Of a stretch of 64,000 bases of DNA, positions 1 to 9,060 are shown piece after piece. Numbering within the stretch: the first letter of the stretch is position 1; the number at the start of each line of letters is the position of its first letter. Source of the DNA: Paraburkholderia sp. (GTDB taxonomy: Bacteria; Pseudomonadota; Gammaproteobacteria; Burkholderiales; Burkholderiaceae); assembly GCF_004298475.1 (NCBI RefSeq), contig NZ_SCRP01000007.1, positions 90,407 to 154,406 on the forward strand. The letters are read 5' to 3'. The position numbers and the translations under genes are program-made. The notes under the pieces were generated by a model that saw only the letters and a list, made by a program, of their open reading frames with translations, was not told the origin of the DNA and made no database searches.

Positions 1-114
1 GGGAGCGGTGTCGTCGTGCGACGGCGCGGACGCCGCGCCGGTCGATGCATCGTCTGCGGCCGTGGCGGACGTGCTGTCCTGGCCGAATAGCTTGCGGATG
101 AGTTTTTTGATCAC
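1..114 (-). CDS. pcnB: Poly(A) polymerase I, N-terminal 38 codons only (runs off window start)
   Basis: Partial. The minus-strand reading begins at a GTG at 114 whose bases overlap the TGA of the upstream HAD gene (GTGA, 4-base overlap), so the two are translationally coupled. The visible N-terminus reads IKKLIRKLFGQDS and is followed by an Ala/Ser/Thr/Asp-rich linker. That lysine-rich start is typical of Burkholderiaceae PcnB, which adds poly(A) tails to RNA 3' ends and promotes decay. The catalytic nucleotidyltransferase domain lies outside the window, so identity rests on the N-terminus and on the usual hda-HAD-pcnB order. Confidence 0.65.
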   Translation of the reverse strand, partial: MIKKLIRKLFGQDSTSATAADDASTGAASAPSHDDTAP

Positions 115-797
115 GATGCCTGGAACAAATCGAGGATGCGCCAGCCAGCCGCCTGTGCATGTGCGCGCAGCGTGGCGTCGGGATTGGTCGCGATCGGGTC
201 GGTCACTTTTTCGAGCAGCGGGATGTCGTTATGCGAGTCGCTGTAGAAATAGCTGTGCTCGAAGTCCGACCACGTCTTGCCGAGCGACGCGAGCCACGCC
301 TCGGTGCGCACGATCTTGCCTTCGCGGTAGCTCGGCGTGCCGGTCGGACGGCCCGTATAAGGCGAGTCCGGATGGCCGTCCACCGTTTCGGCCTCGCAGG
401 CGATCAGCTTGTCGACGCCGAACACCCCGGCAATCGGGCCCGTGATGAATTCGTTGGTCGCCGTCACCATGCAGCAGAGGTCGCCCGCGTCCTTGTGCTG
501 GCGCACGAGTTCGATGGCAGCCGGAACGATCGCCGGCTTGATGACTTCGTGCATGTACTGATCGTGCCATTCCTTGAGCTGGGCGCGCGAGTGCTTCGAG
601 AGCGGCGTGAGCATGGCGATGAGATACGCGTGGATGTCGAGCACGCCGGCCTTGTAGTCGGCGAAGAAGCGGTCGTTCTGCTCGTTGAAGCGCTCGGCGT
701 CGACAATGCCGAGCTTCACCATGAAGCGGCCCCATTCGTGGTCGCTGTCGGTTGGGATCAGCGTGTGATCGAGATCGAAAAGTGCAAGGTTAGCCAT
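111..797 (-). CDS. HAD-superfamily subfamily IB hydrolase (SerB-like phosphatase)
   Basis: Protein of 228 aa and complete. Motif I is FDLDHT with nucleophile Asp8 and Asp10; motif II Thr lies in VTAT near residue 112; a motif III Lys lies near 161; motif IV is SDSHND (Asp187, Asp191). A helical cap lies between motifs I and II, as in the phosphoserine phosphatase-like IB class. It is probably a cytosolic phosphomonoesterase; the substrate cannot be read from sequence. It lies 11 bases downstream of hda and overlaps pcnB by 4 bases, so the three likely form one minus-strand operon. Burkholderia genomes conserve this gene here, but its link to DnaA regulation or polyadenylation is unknown. Confidence 0.85.
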   Translation of the reverse strand: MANLALFDLDHTLIPTDSDHEWGRFMVKLGIVDAERFNEQNDRFFADYKAGVLDIHAYLIAMLTPLSKHSRAQLKEWHDQYMHEVIKPAIVPAAIELVRQHKDAGDLCCMVTATNEFITGPIAGVFGVDKLIACEAETVDGHPDSPYTGRPTGTPSYREGKIVRTEAWLASLGKTWSDFEHSYFYSDSHNDIPLLEKVTDPIATNPDATLRAHAQAAGWRILDLFQAS

Positions 798-808
798 GGG
801 CGCTCATT

Positions 809-2194
809 TTACTTGAAGCGGATAAAGCCGTTGGCCGCCGCCGGTTCGCCTGCTTGCTGCGCGTCGGAGGCGGGGGTGGCTGACGGGCCGTCGCCGACGC
901 GCGCGCGAGGCTCGGCGGGCGCGTGCGGCGTGCTTTGTGCTGCTGCTTCGGTTGTGTCGGTTGCTGCTGTGTCGGGGTTGCCGCCGGGTTCTGCGCTTGG
1001 GTCGCTGCCTGGTGCTCCGCCCGGTTCGCCGTTCGGTTCGCTGCTCAGTTCGCCGCTGGGTTCTCCGCTCAGTTCGCCGCCGGGTTCGCCGCTCAGTTCG
1101 CCGCCGAGTTCGCCGTTCAGTTCGCCGCTGACGTCGGCATCGACTTCGCCCGTGAGCTCGCCGCCCAGTTCGCGCTCGACGACGTCGCGAAAGCTCGCGC
1201 CGAGTTCGCCGTCGACGCTGTCGGTCGGCGTGGCAAACGGCGCCGGTTGCGGCGCACGCGGCTGCGAGGCCGGTGCACGCGCCGGTTCGTAGGGCGCGGC
1301 GGGGCTGGCGGAAGCATCGGCTTGTGCGGATGGCATGCGCTCGCCGCCGATGTCATCGCTTGCCGGGCCGCTTTCGCTGCCGTCATCCGCGCCCGGAGCC
1401 AACGCCGGATCGACGGAGAACAGATCGAGTTCGCCGTCGATGCCGTCATCGAAACCGCCTGCCGCTGCTGCAGCCGCCGCCGCGACGGCGGCGCCGCCGT
1501 CCGTGGGCAGCCCCGCCGCGAGCATCGTGCGCAACAGCGGCAGCGTCACCGCGCGCTTCTGTTCGAGCGAAAAGCGGTCGAGCGCGTCGAGCAGCGCCAT
1601 CAGGCTCGGCATGTCGCGCCGGAAGTGCGTGAGCAGGTAGGCGGGCACGTCGTCGGCGAGCGCGATGCCGCGCTCGCGTGCCGCCCGCTTCAGCACGCTG
1701 GATTTGTCGGCGTCGGCGAGCGGCGCGAGGTGGAACACGAGCCCCCAGCCCAGCCGCGTGCGCAGGTCCTCGCGCACCGCGAGACCCATCGGCGCCGCGC
1801 GGCCGGTCGCGACGAGCGCGCAGGTCGGGTGCGCGCGCACTTCGTTGAACAGGTTGAAGAGCGCGATCTGCTGCGCGCCCGAGAGCGCGTCGCAATCGTC
1901 CACGGCGTAGATCGCCACGCGCGGATCGAAGCCGAACGCCGCGAGCGCACTCTGCGGCCCGAGATACCGCGCCTCGCCCGACGGCGTTGCGTGGACGAGC
2001 GCGTGCAGCAGATGGCTGCGCCCGCTGCCGGGCTCGCCCCAGACGTAGAAGGTGCGGTCGGCGACGGGACCGGCTGCGAGCGCGCTGTCGAGCCCGCGCA
2101 GGTGCGCGACCAGCTCCGTGTTGGCGCCGGTGTGGAAGTTGTCGAAGGTCGATGGCGGCGGGGTGCCGAGATCGAGCGTTAGCTGTCGCTGCAC
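809..2194 (-). CDS. hda: DnaA inactivator Hda with a ~220-residue repetitive C-terminal tail
   Basis: Hda works with the DNA-loaded beta clamp to stimulate ATP hydrolysis by DnaA (RIDA), preventing re-initiation of replication. The N-terminus carries a clamp-binding peptide QLTLDL (residues 4-9). A Walker A of the Hda type, GEPGSGRS, lies at 53-60 and a Walker B-like AVDDCD near 96-101; a sensor/lid region follows to about 235. The usual family length is about 230-250 aa, but this protein has 461. The extra tail is Ala-rich, then acidic, then built from tetrapeptides of the form G/S-E-L/P-S/G, encoded by nine 12-bp units at 1024-1131. The tail is in frame and ends normally (FIRFK), so it is not a sequencing artefact of the stop. 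It is presumably disordered. Confidence 0.9.
   Translation of the reverse strand: MQRQLTLDLGTPPPSTFDNFHTGANTELVAHLRGLDSALAAGPVADRTFYVWGEPGSGRSHLLHALVHATPSGEARYLGPQSALAAFGFDPRVAIYAVDDCDALSGAQQIALFNLFNEVRAHPTCALVATGRAAPMGLAVREDLRTRLGWGLVFHLAPLADADKSSVLKRAARERGIALADDVPAYLLTHFRRDMPSLMALLDALDRFSLEQKRAVTLPLLRTMLAAGLPTDGGAAVAAAAAAAAGGFDDGIDGELDLFSVDPALAPGADDGSESGPASDDIGGERMPSAQADASASPAAPYEPARAPASQPRAPQPAPFATPTDSVDGELGASFRDVVERELGGELTGEVDADVSGELNGELGGELSGEPGGELSGEPSGELSSEPNGEPGGAPGSDPSAEPGGNPDTAATDTTEAAAQSTPHAPAEPRARVGDGPSATPASDAQQAGEPAAANGFIRFK
1024..1131. repeat. 12-bp tandem repeat, nine copies, inside hda
   Basis: Nine consecutive 12-bp units with plus-strand consensus GTTCGCCGCTCA or GTTCGCCGCCGG. 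They are read on the minus strand as alternating G-E-L-S and G-E-P-G tetrapeptides. The unit length keeps the reading frame. Confidence 0.95.
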
Positions 2195-2206
2195 GGTGGG
2201 CGTAAA

Positions 2207-3283
2207 TCAGTTCTTGTAAAGCGCGCTATCGAGGTAACTGCGGCGCAGCTCGCGCAGCGCGACCGAGAGGATCGCGCTTGCGGGCAGCGCCAGCAGCACC
2301 CCGAAGAAACCGAAGAGTTGCCCGAAGGCGAGCAACGCGAAGATCACCGCGAGCGGATGCAGCCCGATGCGCTCGCCGACGAGGCGCGGCGTGAGGAAGA
2401 AGCCTTCGAGGATCTGTCCGATGCCATAGACGAGCGCGACCGCGCCGAAGCCGTACCAGTTGCCGAACTGCAGGAGCGCGGCGATCAGCGCGAGCACGAG
2501 GCCGGTCGCGTAGCCGAGATAGGGGATCAGCACGGCGAGGCCCGTGAAGATGCCGACCGGCAGCGCGACTTCGAAGCCCGCGATGGAGAGCGTGATCGCG
2601 TAGAACGCCGCGAGAATCGCCATCACGAGCAACTGGCCGCGCAGGTATTGCGCGAGCATGCGGTCCATTTCGCCCGCCAGCTCCATCGTGCGCGCGAACC
2701 AGCGGCGCGGGATGAAGATCTGCAGGCGCGCGAGCATCGCGTTCCAGTCGTAGAGCAGATAGAACAGGACGAGCGGCACCAGCACGAGGTTGCTGACGAG
2801 CGAGATCATCACGTCGCTGCTCGTGCGCACCGATGCCCAGGCGTAGAGCGCAATCGACTGTGCGCTGGCTTCGAGCTTGCTCGTCGCGAGATCGCGCAGG
2901 CTCTGGAAGTCGAGCGTGTCCTGCATGCCGAGCAGCGCGAGTTTGGGCGTGAGCCAGTCGTGCAGGTGGTTGAACATCACCGGCACCTGTTGCTTGAGCT
3001 GTGGCCCTTCTTTCTGGATCACGGCGAGCAGCAGCACGACCAGCATCGTCACGGCGAGCGCGAACAGCAGGATCATGACGAGCGCGGCGAGGCTGCGCGG
3101 CACGCGGTGGCGCACGAACCACGCCACGCCCGGCTGCAGGATGTAGGCGATGATCGCGCCGAGCAGGAACGGCGTGAGGACCGGCCGCAGCAGCCACAGC
3201 ACGATGCCGAAGGCGAGCGCCAGCCCGGCCCAGATGAGGGCCTGGCGCTGGTACGGCGTCAAAATCGGTGTATTCGGTGACAA
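2207..3283 (-). CDS. AI-2E family transporter (PerM-type permease)
   Basis: Integral membrane protein of about 358 aa. Hydrophobic segments are dense at the N-terminus and again from the middle to the C-terminus, separated by a hydrophilic stretch, the normal AI-2E/PerM topology. The family exports or takes up small molecules, including autoinducer-2 in a few cases; the substrate here is unknown. I chose the TTG at 3283 because GGAAAG sits 7 bases upstream, and the protein then starts SPNTPILTPYQRQAL. An ATG at 3334 would add 17 residues without a visible ribosome site. Only 12 bases separate it from hda, and it diverges from purM across 159 bases that must hold both promoters. Confidence 0.85.
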   Translation of the reverse strand: MSPNTPILTPYQRQALIWAGLALAFGIVLWLLRPVLTPFLLGAIIAYILQPGVAWFVRHRVPRSLAALVMILLFALAVTMLVVLLLAVIQKEGPQLKQQVPVMFNHLHDWLTPKLALLGMQDTLDFQSLRDLATSKLEASAQSIALYAWASVRTSSDVMISLVSNLVLVPLVLFYLLYDWNAMLARLQIFIPRRWFARTMELAGEMDRMLAQYLRGQLLVMAILAAFYAITLSIAGFEVALPVGIFTGLAVLIPYLGYATGLVLALIAALLQFGNWYGFGAVALVYGIGQILEGFFLTPRLVGERIGLHPLAVIFALLAFGQLFGFFGVLLALPASAILSVALRELRRSYLDSALYKN

Positions 3284-3442
3284 GGGATGGCTTTCCGGTC
3301 GTTGGGCGGGCCGCGATGGGACTATTCGGGCCATTCAGGTCGTTTGGGACGCTGCCGCGTATGCAATTTGCGGCCAGGCAGCGGCGGCGAGGTGCCGTCA
3401 ATCGGTTAAAATCGCATTTTACCGACCTTCTGGCACTTCCCC

Positions 3443-4504
3443 ATGAATCAACCGAAATCCGACCAGGCCGCCGGCGCCCAGGGCCTCTCGTACCGCGATG
3501 CGGGCGTGGACATCGACGCGGGCGACGCGCTCGTCGATCGCATCAAGCCCTTCGCGAAGAAGACGCTGCGCGAAGGCGTGATGGGCGGCATCGGCGGGTT
3601 CGGCGCGCTGTTCGAAGTGCCGAAGAAGTACAAGGAGCCCGTGCTCGTGTCGGGCACCGACGGCGTGGGCACCAAGCTGCGCCTCGCCTTTCATCTGAAC
3701 AAACACGACACGGTCGGCCAGGATCTCGTCGCGATGAGCGTCAACGACATCCTCGTGCAAGGCGCCGAACCGCTCTTCTTCCTCGATTATTTCGCGTGCG
3801 GCAAGCTCGATGTCGACACGGCCGCGACGGTCGTGAAAGGCATCGCGTACGGCTGCGAGCTGTCGGGTTGCGCGCTGATCGGCGGCGAAACCGCCGAAAT
3901 GCCGGGCATGTACCCGGACGGCGAATACGACCTCGCGGGCTTCGCGGTCGGTGCGGTCGAGAAAAGCAGGATCATCGACGGCAGCATGATCGCCCCGGGC
4001 GACGTCGTGCTGGGCCTCGCTTCGAGCGGCATCCATTCGAACGGCTTCTCGCTCGTGCGCAAGATCATCGAGCGCGCGAACCCGGATCTCAACGCCGACT
4101 TCCACGGCCGCTCGCTCGCCGACGCACTGATGGCGCCCACGCGCATCTACGTGAAGCCGCTGCTCGCGCTGATGCAGCAGGTGACGGTGAAGGGCATGGC
4201 GCACATCACGGGCGGCGGGCTTGTCGAGAACATTCCGCGCGTGCTGCGCGAAGGTCTCACTGCCGAACTCGATCACAACGCCTGGACGCTGCCGCCGCTC
4301 TTTTCGTGGCTGCAGCAGCACGGCGGCGTCGCCGATGCGGAGATGCATCGCGTGTTCAACTGCGGCATCGGCATGGCCGTCGTCGTGTCCGCTGATCAGG
4401 CCGATCAGGCCGTCGCGCAGCTCGCCGCCGCAGGCGAGCAGGTGTGGAAGATCGGCTTCGTACGCGAGAGCAAGGCTGGCGAAGCGCAGACCGTGGTGGT
4501 CTAA
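3443..4504 (+). CDS. purM: Phosphoribosylformylglycinamidine cyclo-ligase (AIR synthetase)
   Basis: This enzyme closes the imidazole ring in de novo purine synthesis, converting FGAM to AIR with ATP in the cytosol. The protein has 353 aa, the normal length. Family landmarks include GGFGALFE, the ATP/Mg loop [10 protein letters not shown] (about residues 71-80), [11 protein letters not shown], and the C-terminal [10 protein letters not shown] and FNCGIGM blocks. The start ATG lies just after a polypyrimidine stretch. It is monocistronic: the next gene is convergent. An 11-bp tandem duplication follows 17 bases after the stop. Confidence 0.97.
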   Translation: MNQPKSDQAAGAQGLSYRDAGVDIDAGDALVDRIKPFAKKTLREGVMGGIGGFGALFEVPKKYKEPVLVSGTDGVGTKLRLAFHLNKHDTVGQDLVAMSVNDILVQGAEPLFFLDYFACGKLDVDTAATVVKGIAYGCELSGCALIGGETAEMPGMYPDGEYDLAGFAVGAVEKSRIIDGSMIAPGDVVLGLASSGIHSNGFSLVRKIIERANPDLNADFHGRSLADALMAPTRIYVKPLLALMQQVTVKGMAHITGGGLVENIPRVLREGLTAELDHNAWTLPPLFSWLQQHGGVADAEMHRVFNCGIGMAVVVSADQADQAVAQLAAAGEQVWKIGFVRESKAGEAQTVVV

Positions 4505-4520
4505 GACGGCTCGCCTTAAG

Positions 4521-4551
4521 CGCTGAACCCGCGCTGAACCCGCTGAATTCG
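4521..4551. repeat. 11-bp tandem repeat 3' of purM
   Basis: Two perfect copies of CGCTGAACCCG (4521-4531 and 4532-4542) followed by a nine-base degenerate third copy CTGAATTCG. It lies in the purM 3' untranslated region and each unit contains a TGA triplet. Confidence 0.9.
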
Positions 4552-4568
4552 CTTGATCGATCGGCTTG

Positions 4569-4622
4569 AAAAAATTCGCGCCGGTGAGGTCGGCCCATCA
4601 GGGCTTGCCTCACCGGCGCGAA
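4569..4622 (-). terminator. Rho-independent terminator of the kyn operon
   Basis: A perfect 15-bp stem (4575-4589 with 4608-4622) with an 18-base loop, followed on the minus strand by a run of six T. It lies about 50 bases past the kynA stop, so it ends the kynBUA transcript; it may also stop purM read-through. Confidence 0.9.
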
Positions 4623-4626
4623 GTCG

Positions 4627-4656
4627 TTTCAGGGCGTTTCAGGGCGCTTCAGCGTA
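4627..4656. repeat. 10-bp tandem repeat 3' of kynA
   Basis: TTTCAGGGCG occurs at 4627-4636 and 4637-4646, followed by a decayed copy starting CTTCAGCG. It lies between the kynA stop and its terminator. Confidence 0.85.
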
Positions 4657-4669
4657 CGCGCTGACTGCG

Positions 4670-5629
4670 TTACAGCACCGTGCGCACGTGCCAAAGCTCG
4701 GGGAACAGCACGATATCGAGCATCTTGCGCAGATAAGGCGCGCCGCTCGTTCCGCCCGTGCCCTGCTTGAAGCCGATGATCCGCTCGACGGTCGTCACGT
4801 GGCGAAACCGCCACTGCCGGAACGCGTCTTCGAGATCGACAAGTTCCTCGGCCATCTCATACAAGTCCCAGTACTGCGAAGGGTTGCGATAGATTTCGAG
4901 CCAGGCGGCTTCGACGGACGGATCGTGCGCGGTGGGCAGCGTCCAGTCGCGCGTGAGCCGCTCCGGCGCGATGGCGAATCCGCGCCGCGCGAGCAGGCGG
5001 ATCACTTCGTCGTAGAACGAGGGCGCTTCCAGCGTGTCTTTCACCTGCTTCAGAATCTCGGGCCGGTGCTCGTGCGGCTTGAGCATCTGCATATTCTTGT
5101 TGCCGAGCAGAAATTCGATCTGCCGGTACTGGTACGACTGAAACCCGGAAGAACTGCCGAGGTAAGGCCGCATCGCCGTGTACTCGGAAGGCGTGAGCGT
5201 CGACAACACGTTCCACGCCTGCACGAGCTGCTCCATGATCCGCGACACGCGCGCCAGTTGCTTGAAGGCGGGCGGCAGTTCATCGCGATGCACGTTCGCG
5301 AGCGCCGCACGCAGTTCGTACAGCGCGAGCTTCATCCATAGCTCGCTCGTCTGATGCTGCACGATGAACAGCATCTCGTTGTGGTCGGGCGAGAGCGGAT
5401 GCTGCGCGTTCAGCACCGCATCGAGCGCGAGGTAGTCGCCGTAGCTCATCGACTTCGAAAAATCGAGCTTGGCGTCGTGCCAGCCAGCTTCGCCTGCTAA
5501 GCCTTCTGTACCCGTTGTGCCTGCTGTGCTCGCCGCTGCCGGCGCGCTCGCGCCGGGGCAGGTGCCGCGCGGCGCAGCCGCGGCGTCGATGGCGTCCGGC
5601 ATGCCGGGAATCTGCATGTGATCGGTCAA
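4670..5629 (-). CDS. kynA: Tryptophan 2,3-dioxygenase
   Basis: A haem enzyme that opens L-tryptophan to N-formylkynurenine, the first step of the kynurenine route. It has 319 aa. Family signatures: [21 protein letters not shown], with the substrate-pocket His, near residues 68-88, and [20 protein letters not shown] near 270-290, whose His is the axial haem ligand, then GTSGAPYL. The start is a TTG at 5629 preceded by AAGGAG at 6-7 bases spacing; the next ATG, 12 bases inside, is too far from that site. The first 45 residues are an Ala/Gly/Thr-rich linker partly encoded by 9-bp repeats (5492-5536) and absent from most relatives. It is the last gene of kynB-kynU-kynA. Confidence 0.97.
   Translation of the reverse strand: MTDHMQIPGMPDAIDAAAAPRGTCPGASAPAAASTAGTTGTEGLAGEAGWHDAKLDFSKSMSYGDYLALDAVLNAQHPLSPDHNEMLFIVQHQTSELWMKLALYELRAALANVHRDELPPAFKQLARVSRIMEQLVQAWNVLSTLTPSEYTAMRPYLGSSSGFQSYQYRQIEFLLGNKNMQMLKPHEHRPEILKQVKDTLEAPSFYDEVIRLLARRGFAIAPERLTRDWTLPTAHDPSVEAAWLEIYRNPSQYWDLYEMAEELVDLEDAFRQWRFRHVTTVERIIGFKQGTGGTSGAPYLRKMLDIVLFPELWHVRTVL
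5492..5536. repeat. Degenerate 9-bp in-frame repeats in the kynA 5' coding region
   Basis: Five 9-bp units resembling GCCTGCTGT. They encode a linker of A/S/G-T tripeptides near the KynA N-terminus, before the conserved domain. Confidence 0.6.
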
Positions 5630-5682
5630 GTTCGTCTCCTTTTTTTATGGGACCTGGCTCGTCAACGCCGCGTCCCATTCCA

Positions 5683-5712
5683 TGTCAATCAGTTTCAATC
5701 AGGTTCAATCAG
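5683..5712. repeat. 10-bp tandem repeat spanning the kynU stop codon
   Basis: Three 10-bp copies of nTTCAATCAG at 5683, 5693 and 5703. The TGA stop of kynU (minus strand, 5709-5711) lies inside the last copy. Confidence 0.95.
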
Positions 5713-7022
5713 GTCACCGCGCCGCGCGCGGCGAATTCGGGCTTGCGCCAGGATTCGGTCGTGAGCACGTCGCGCAGCGTTTCGACGGCGTCCCACACAT
5801 CCACGAAACGCACGTAGAGCGGCGTGAAGCCGAAGCGCAGCACGCCCGGCTCGCGATAGTCGCCGATCACGCCGTGCGCGATCAGCGCCTGCATCACCTC
5901 ATAGCCATGCGGGTGCTCGAAGCTCACGTGCGAGCCGCGCTGCGCGTGCTCGCGCGGCGTGACGAGCGTGAGGTCGAGGCCCGCGCAGCGCGTCTCGACG
6001 AGTTCGATAAAGAGATCGGTCAGCGCGAGCGACTTGCGGCGCACCGCTGCCATGCCGGTCTGCAGGAACACATCGAGACCGCATTCGACGAGCGCCATCG
6101 AAACGATCGGCTGCGTGCCGCACAGGAAGCGGCCAATGCCGTCGTCCGGGCGGTAGTCGGGGCTCATCTCGAACGGCTTCTTGTGGCCCCACCAGCCCGA
6201 TAGCGGCTGCGAGAAGGCGTTCTGGTGCCGTCTGGGCACCCAGACGAACGCGGGCGAGCCCGGGCCGCCGTTGAGGTACTTGTAGGTGCAGCCCACGGCG
6301 TAGTCGGCGTTTGCGTCGTTCAGCGCGACGCCGACCGCGCCCGCCGAATGCGCGAGGTCCCACAGCGCGAGCGCGCCGCGTGCGTGGATCAGTTCGGTGA
6401 GCGCGGCCATGTCGTGCATGTAGCCCGTGCGGTAGTTCACGTGCGTAATCATCGCGACGGCGACGTCGTCGGTGAGCGCAGCGGGCAGCTCGGCGGGATC
6501 GTCGACGAGGCGCAGTTCATAGCCTCGGTCGAGCTGTTCGATGAGGCCCTGCGCGATGTAAAGATCGGTCGGGAAATTCGCGCGCTCGGAGACGATCACG
6601 CGGCGCTTCGGATCGCGTTCGGCCTGCATGCGCAGCGCCGCCGAAAGCACCTTGAAGAGATTCACCGAGATCGTATCGGTGACGACCACCTCGTCCTCGG
6701 CTGCGCCGATCAGCGCGCCCAGCTTGTTGCCGAGCCGGCGCGGCAGCGCGAACCAGCCCGCCGTGTTCCAGCTGCGGATCAGGCCGTCGCCCCATTCGGC
6801 GCCGATCACGGCCTGCGCACGTGCGGCGGCGGCTTTGGGCGGCACGCCGAGCGAGTTGCCGTCGAGGTAGATCGTGTCGGGTGCGAGCGCGAACTGGTCG
6901 CGCAGGGCCGCGAGCGGATCGGCGCGATCGAATGCTTCGGCTTCGGTGCGCGTTTTGTTGTGCGCTTCGTTTCGTGCGTCGTTCCTGTTTGTCATGAGCG
7001 TTTGCATGTGGGCGGTTGGCAT
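5709..7022 (-). CDS. kynU: Kynureninase
   Basis: A PLP enzyme that cleaves L-kynurenine to anthranilate and alanine. Landmarks: [12 protein letters not shown] near the start, the aspartate block [14 protein letters not shown], the PLP lysine in [15 protein letters not shown], and the active-site [10 protein letters not shown] segment. The open frame continues upstream into kynB, but homology begins at [16 protein letters not shown] used the ATG at 7022 (437 aa), which leaves 23 bases after the kynB stop; in-frame ATGs at 7007 and 6995 are equally plausible, as none has a clear ribosome site. The stop lies within a 10-bp tandem repeat. It is the middle gene of kynBUA. Confidence 0.95.
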   Translation of the reverse strand: MPTAHMQTLMTNRNDARNEAHNKTRTEAEAFDRADPLAALRDQFALAPDTIYLDGNSLGVPPKAAAARAQAVIGAEWGDGLIRSWNTAGWFALPRRLGNKLGALIGAAEDEVVVTDTISVNLFKVLSAALRMQAERDPKRRVIVSERANFPTDLYIAQGLIEQLDRGYELRLVDDPAELPAALTDDVAVAMITHVNYRTGYMHDMAALTELIHARGALALWDLAHSAGAVGVALNDANADYAVGCTYKYLNGGPGSPAFVWVPRRHQNAFSQPLSGWWGHKKPFEMSPDYRPDDGIGRFLCGTQPIVSMALVECGLDVFLQTGMAAVRRKSLALTDLFIELVETRCAGLDLTLVTPREHAQRGSHVSFEHPHGYEVMQALIAHGVIGDYREPGVLRFGFTPLYVRFVDVWDAVETLRDVLTTESWRKPEFAARGAVT

Positions 7023-7045
7023 CGGTGATGAAATTCGAGGACGGT

Positions 7046-7684
7046 CTATGCCGTGCGAGGCAGCGCGCGCAGCACGGCGCGCACGGGGCTCGCATCGAGC
7101 GTGGCGAATTTGAGCGGCAGCGCGATCAGCTCGTAGTCGCCCGGCGCGACGGCGTCGAGCACGATGCCTTCGAGAATCGCCATGCGATGCGCACGAATTC
7201 GGTGATGTGCGTCCATCGTCTTCGAATCCTGCGGATCGAGCGATGGCGTGTCGATGCCGATCAGCCGCACGCCGCGCGCGGCCAGCAGATCGATTGTCTC
7301 GGGCGCGACCGCGCAGAACGCGCTGTCCCAACGCTCGACGCTCGCCTGCGCATAGGTGCGCAGCAGCACGCGCGGCGGCAGATCGTCGAGTGCATGCGCG
7401 ATGTGCGCGGGCAGCACGAGCGGCGCGGCGCCGATGCAATGGATCACGCGGCACGCGCCGAGATAGGCGTCGAGCGCGACCGCGCCGATCGGCGCGCCGT
7501 CTTCGTCGTAGTGCAGCGGCGCGTCGGTGTGCGCGCCCGTGTGCGGCGAGAGCGTCACGCGTGCGACATTCACCGGCGAACCGGCCTCCATGCGCCAGAC
7601 GCGTTCCACGCCGACCGGCGTATCGCCGGGCCAGACGGGCGTGCCGGGATGGATCGGCGGGGAAATATCCCAGATATTGTTCAT
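7046..7684 (-). CDS. kynB: Kynurenine formamidase (arylformamidase)
   Basis: This enzyme hydrolyses N-formylkynurenine to kynurenine and formate. The 212 aa length matches bacterial KynB. The metal-binding block [12 protein letters not shown] (residues ~48-59) and the N-terminal [19 protein letters not shown] are diagnostic. The start is the ATG at 7684; upstream readings run into the control region shared with kynR. It is the first gene of the kyn operon, so flux control through the pathway starts here. The three enzymes together convert tryptophan to anthranilate, which can feed quinolone signals or catabolism. Confidence 0.96.
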   Translation of the reverse strand: MNNIWDISPPIHPGTPVWPGDTPVGVERVWRMEAGSPVNVARVTLSPHTGAHTDAPLHYDEDGAPIGAVALDAYLGACRVIHCIGAAPLVLPAHIAHALDDLPPRVLLRTYAQASVERWDSAFCAVAPETIDLLAARGVRLIGIDTPSLDPQDSKTMDAHHRIRAHRMAILEGIVLDAVAPGDYELIALPLKFATLDASPVRAVLRALPRTA

Positions 7685-7816
7685 GACGTTGATCCAGATG
7701 CGCAGTCTATGCTTCGAATGATAGGCAAGCTGGAGTGAAATGTGCTTGCTTAAAAAACGCCGCGAGCTATAACTGTTGGCAGATAATTCACAACAAGCCG
7801 GGAAAGGGGACCAAAT
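7685..7816. promoter_or_regulatory. Divergent kynB/kynR control region with a dyad
   Basis: A 132-base region between divergent kynB and kynR. It contains an inverted repeat GCAAGC (7725-7730) N13 GCTTGC (7744-7749), then a short A run. Lrp/AsnC proteins usually bind such dyads next to their own gene and respond to the pathway compound, here expected to be kynurenine. That is inference from family and position. Confidence 0.55.
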
Positions 7817-8323
7817 ATGAATGCAATCTCGCTCGATGCTACCGATTGCCGTATTCTCGCGGTGCTGCAAAACGAGGGCAGAATCAGCAACCTCGATCTT
7901 GCCGAACGCATTTCGCTCTCGCCATCGGCGTGCCTGCGCAGGCTGCGGCTACTGGAAGAACAGGGTGTGGTGGAGCGCTATCGCGCGTGCCTGAACCGGG
8001 AGATTCTCGGCTTCGAGATGGAGGCGTTCGTGCAGGTATCGATGCGCAACGACCAGGAAAGCTGGCACGAGCGCTTCGTGAGCGCGCTGCGCGACTGGCC
8101 GGAGGTGGTGGGCGCGTATGTCGTGACGGGCGAGACGCATTACCTGCTGCGTGTGCTCGCCCACAATCTCAAGCACTATTCCGATTTCGTGCTCAACAAG
8201 CTGTACAAGGCGCCGGGCGTGATGGACATCCGCTCGAACATCGTCCTCACGACGCTGAAGGCGGAGTCGGGCGTCCCCGTCGATCTGATCCAGCAGCGGG
8301 AGCCGAAGAGCGCCGTGGCGTGA
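7817..8323 (+). CDS. kynR: Lrp/AsnC-family regulator of the kynurenine operon
   Basis: The protein has 168 aa. An N-terminal winged helix-turn-helix occupies about residues 5-62 ([16 protein letters not shown], then [18 protein letters not shown]) and is followed by a RAM ligand-binding domain at about 70-150 containing [15 protein letters not shown]. It is divergent from kynB and has the expected size and place of KynR, the local activator of kyn genes in Pseudomonas and Burkholderia. A GGGGA stretch lies upstream of the ATG as a weak ribosome site. Confidence 0.9.
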   Translation: MNAISLDATDCRILAVLQNEGRISNLDLAERISLSPSACLRRLRLLEEQGVVERYRACLNREILGFEMEAFVQVSMRNDQESWHERFVSALRDWPEVVGAYVVTGETHYLLRVLAHNLKHYSDFVLNKLYKAPGVMDIRSNIVLTTLKAESGVPVDLIQQREPKSAVA

Positions 8324-8345
8324 GGCGGGCAGTGCCCGCATGTGC

Positions 8346-8858
8346 TCAGAGCGGCTCGATCTGGTGGAAGCCGCCGCCGTGGTAGACGAGCGGCGGCGCA
8401 TGGGCGAGGTCCTCGCACACGCCGCAGCGCTCGACTTCGCCGACGAAGATCACGTGGTCGCCTTCTTCATAGCGGCTGCGGTTGTGGCACTCGAACCAGG
8501 CGAGTGCGCCATCGAGCACGGGCATGCCGCTGTCGCCGGCCGCGTGCGCGACGCCTGCGAACCGGTCGCCCTTCACCGTCGCAAAACGCTTGCACAGGTC
8601 GAGCTGCGACGCGGCGAGCACATTCACCACATAATGGCTGTTCGCGCGGAACACCGACATCGACGCCGAACGCGTCGCGAGGCTCCACAGCACGAGCGGC
8701 GGATTCATCGATACGGAGTTGAACGAACTCGCGGTGATGCCGATCAGCGGGCCGTCGGGCGCGCGTGTCGTGATTACCGTGACGCCGGTCGCAAACTGGC
8801 CGAGCGCGCGGCGAAAGGCAGCGTCGTCGAAATTGGGCGGACTGGCGCGGCGGGTCAT
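8346..8858 (-). CDS. Flavin reductase-like domain protein
   Basis: A protein of 170 aa from the ATG at 8858. It consists of a single FMN-binding split-barrel domain of the flavin reductase class, with FATGVTVITTRAPDG near residue 20 and SFNSVSMNPPLVLWSLA near 45. C-terminal landmarks are HVIFVGEVERC and PLVYHGGGFHQI. Such enzymes supply reduced flavin to two-component monooxygenases; no monooxygenase is adjacent, so the partner is unknown. It is convergent with kynR with 22 bases between stops. A GGAG lies about 11 bases before the chosen start. Confidence 0.85.
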   Translation of the reverse strand: MTRRASPPNFDDAAFRRALGQFATGVTVITTRAPDGPLIGITASSFNSVSMNPPLVLWSLATRSASMSVFRANSHYVVNVLAASQLDLCKRFATVKGDRFAGVAHAAGDSGMPVLDGALAWFECHNRSRYEEGDHVIFVGEVERCGVCEDLAHAPPLVYHGGGFHQIEPL

Positions 8859-9060
8859 CGGAGCGCGGCTCCGTTTGCGGGGCGCGCACGCGGTGCACGC
8901 GGCGTACGCGGTGCGAGGAAAGTGAAAGTCGGAATCAACATCATGTGAAAGAGCGACGAATTGTCGCAATTCTAGCGGAAGCAGCCGATGGCCGCCCGGC
9001 TGGCACGGCTGTTTCCAGCCCCGGTCGCGTCTGGCGGACCGCATTCAAGGAGTGAGCAGC

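Noticed and set aside
923-2182. 419-codon plus-strand frame opposite hda
   Set aside because: It is a shadow of hda in high-GC DNA: Arg/Ala-rich, without any domain, while the opposite strand encodes a clear AAA+ protein.
7023-7454. Upstream extension of the kynU frame
   Set aside because: It overlaps kynB in another frame and shows no similarity before the kynureninase N-terminus.
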